A DNA stretch of 64,000 nucleotides from Nostoc sp. CENA543. GTDB lineage: Bacteria; Cyanobacteriota; Cyanobacteriia; Cyanobacteriales; Nostocaceae. The position numbers and the translations under genes are program-made. The first letter of the stretch is position 1. Every line of letters starts with the position of its first letter. The stretch is from positions 2,356,001-2,420,000 of the forward strand of contig NZ_CP023278.1 in the NCBI RefSeq assembly GCF_002896875.1, in the 5' to 3' direction. The notes under the pieces are model-generated. The model searched no databases. It worked only from the letters and a program-made list of their open reading frames with translations, and was not told where the DNA came from. Of this stretch, positions 63,301 through 64,000 are shown in pieces.

Positions 63301-64000
63301 AGTCGTCATCACTCAAAGTGGGCGGAACTAATACACTAGACTGCTGCAATAAATTAGCGAGTTGAGGTACTTCCAAGCAAGGAGCAATAAAATCGGCTCT
63401 CAGGGTCAACACCAACTTAAACTTATCAGAGGCGTACTCGATAGCACCCAAGACTAATTCTAAAAATCGCTGTCTATCTTCAGTTGGTGCAAGGGTAAAT
63501 AATTCTTCAAATTGGTCAATTACTAACACCACCACCGGTTCTGGACGACTCCGCAGCCAATACACAAAGCCTTCTACTCCCTGGTAAAGCATGGCTTCTA
63601 ACAGGAGGGGATTGGGGATTGGGGATTGGGAATTGGGCATTGCTCTTTCTCCCATCTCCTCCCCCTGCACCCCTGCCCCCTGCCCCCCTGCCTTCACTTC
63701 CCCTAAGCGTCGCGCCAAGGCCTCTAAGGGACGTGCGCCGGGACGGATGGTTTTAATTAACCAGGAGTCGCTATTGGGGATTTGTTTTCCTTGACGTAGT
63801 TGTGCTGTGAGTCCGGCTTGGACTACGGAGGATTTCCCACTACCTGATGCACCGACTACGGCTAAAAATGATTGGTGGGTGATGTGTGCTATTAATTGCT
63901 GTGTGAGGGATTCTCTACCGTAGAAATATTGAGCATCTTCTTCACTAAAAGCTTTTAACCCCCGATAGGGACAAATTTTTAAATCTAAGGCTGTGGGTTT
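60320..64000 (-). CDS. nSTAND ATPase with 14 WD40 repeats (partial, 5' end outside window)
   Basis: Frame is open to the right edge; 1226 residues plus stop are visible. It begins inside the nSTAND module: [21 protein letters not shown], Walker [10 protein letters not shown] at visible residues 50-58, Walker [29 protein letters not shown] and [20 protein letters not shown] single transmembrane helix ([19 protein letters not shown]) follows, then 14 WD40 repeats, enough for two seven-bladed propellers, and the [14 protein letters not shown] tail typical of cyanobacterial WD40 giants. Two low-complexity inserts are coded by repeat DNA. Such proteins sense a ligand with WD40 and signal through an N-terminal effector, which lies outside the window. 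Confidence 0.9.
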   Translation of the reverse strand, partial: KPTALDLKICPYRGLKAFSEEDAQYFYGRESLTQQLIAHITHQSFLAVVGASGSGKSSVVQAGLTAQLRQGKQIPNSDSWLIKTIRPGARPLEALARRLGEVKAGGQGAGVQGEEMGERAMPNSQSPIPNPLLLEAMLYQGVEGFVYWLRSRPEPVVVLVIDQFEELFTLAPTEDRQRFLELVLGAIEYASDKFKLVLTLRADFIAPCLEVPQLANLLQQSSVLVPPTLSDDDYRRVIINPAEQVGLKIESGLVEILLQDLNHSAGDLPLLEFVLEQLWEYRQAGELTLTAYQQQIGGIKGALERKAEEVYKNLDPQAQECARWIFLSLTQLGEGTEDTRRRVLKSELVVKKYPDELVERTLAALTAAKLVVVNLEEGLGTGEWGVGTALSSVSSPTPLHPPKFRSEEASARTSLCPPTSPVTIEVAHEILIRHWSTLRWWLEENRSRLRSQRQIEQAAALWKQNHEQSDFLLQGIRLAEAEEIYVKYTDELSIDVQNFIAACLDARQQQQLEQKKRLRQAQKAIAVISILGIAASGFGGLAYTQQRAAQLREIVALNSASEAFLLSHQQLESVISSIKARRELKRVLAPAEDIQITTAATFQQAMTRTQEINRFLGHQQQVNAIVFHPNGQILASASDDGTIKIWFKDGRLIENIITPSRLTAIAFSPNGKYLAVASADYSLKIYAFDARCLSQKCIKLIHNIPAHTNVVTDIIFSPDSSIIATSSFDATIKLWRVDGQLINSWIAHNGWVNSITFSPDSKIIASGGEDKLLKLWRTDNGQLIQTLPGHTASITCVQFSPDGKYLVTGSRDQTIKLWNEQGKLIQTFIGHNNQVNHVDFSLNSQLIVSASADKTIKLWRLDGKLIKTISGHGEQVQDVKFSPDGKYIASASRDKTIRLWQIKPEMTSALNNVQDLQFSPDGKIFVSAGWDGKVTIWQREQIVNASQLTTFLAHRDIIQNLIISQNGKLLATASADKTVKIWDIPTQKLLLTLKGHQDRVTSIIFSPDNQTIVSGSADKTVKIWQLSNGKLLRTITGHQDVITSLNFSPDGQILATGSDDKTVKIWRISDGKLVKKLLGHGLAIASVKFSPNGKILASASWDNTIKIWQLPDGKLMQTLTGHTDGVTSITFTADSQILASGSADNTIKFWDITNGKLLTTLSGNSEKVNSVSLSPDGKLLVSGGENSGVTLWNLDLDNLMQQGCSRIHNYLEHNSNISPGDRTLCN
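62725..62875 (-). repeat. Repeat insertion in the nSTAND gene, site 2
   Basis: CGAGCGGAGGCTTCCTCCGA palindrome with GGAACTTCGGAGGGTG, then CCCACTCCCC-type units, encodes about 45 Gly/Ser/Pro/Thr-rich residues between [10 protein letters not shown] and [10 protein letters not shown]. The frame is kept. Confidence 0.8.
63594..63705 (-). repeat. Repeat insertion in the nSTAND gene, site 1
   Basis: GGGGATT heptamers and CCCCCTGCACCC/CCCCTGCC units encode the linker [15 protein letters not shown] through [11 protein letters not shown] between the P-loop region and Walker B. The frame is kept. Confidence 0.8.

Overview
The window reads as chromosome of a filamentous, heterocyst-forming cyanobacterium of the Nostoc/Anabaena type. 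Direct signs are a psbA (photosystem II D1) gene, a ferrochelatase with a C-terminal chlorophyll-binding helix, a PAM68-type photosystem assembly protein, a phytochrome whose chromophore residues match cyanobacterial Cph1, a CphA2-type cyanophycin synthetase with a cyanophycinase (typical of N2 fixers), dozens of GCGATCGC (HIP1) octamers, and many heptanucleotide tandem repeat arrays between and even inside genes. No tRNA, rRNA, CRISPR array or intact insertion sequence was seen.

Layout. 1-12.5 kb, mostly minus strand: a Mo-nitrogenase C-terminus-like protein, a very large CPBP-type membrane protein, a secreted 160-aa protein, a 907-aa putative outer-membrane protein, a MoxR ATPase, ribF, a metallo-beta-lactamase-fold hydrolase and surE. 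12.9-26.5 kb: pheS, a methyltransferase, the cyanophycin locus (cphA2 divergent from a 67-aa gene and cphB), a GH13 glucan enzyme, rpsO-PAM68, DAHP synthase, and a brkB-like/DUF421/purB run. 26.5-43 kb: DUF2808 protein, hemH, a methyltransferase, a light-sensing cluster (phytochrome, response regulator, REC-histidine kinase), a PMT-type glycosyltransferase, an RppA/RppB-like two-component pair, and an RND efflux adaptor plus pump. 43-54 kb: fasciclin protein, ppsA, ftsH, AI-2E-type permease, an orphan restriction-like nuclease domain, msrA, pirin. 53.6-64 kb: psbA (D1 with Glu130), a homocysteine-biosynthesis protein, an Arg/Pro/Gly-rich protein with a palindrome-rich leader, a TPR protein, a TMEM165/GDT1 manganese-type transporter behind a clear yybP-ykoY riboswitch, a Uma2 nuclease, and a giant nSTAND-WD40 protein that runs off the right end.

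How genes work together. cphA2 and cphB make and break the nitrogen store cyanophycin. Phytochrome, its small response regulator and the hybrid kinase form one red/far-red signalling unit. RppA/RppB probably respond to a redox or metal cue close to an efflux pump. The manganese riboswitch ties GDT1 expression to Mn2+, the metal of photosystem II, and psbA and PAM68 belong to the same photosystem.

The most noteworthy points are: the yybP-ykoY riboswitch with three mutually exclusive helix arms, one covering the ribosome binding site; in-frame insertion of dispersed repeat DNA into the coding sequences of ppsA and the nSTAND gene; a closed ~155-nt structured RNA candidate after the PAM68 gene; a 9-codon ORF overlapping the unusual TTG start of purB; and two copies of a ~62-bp MITE-like element.
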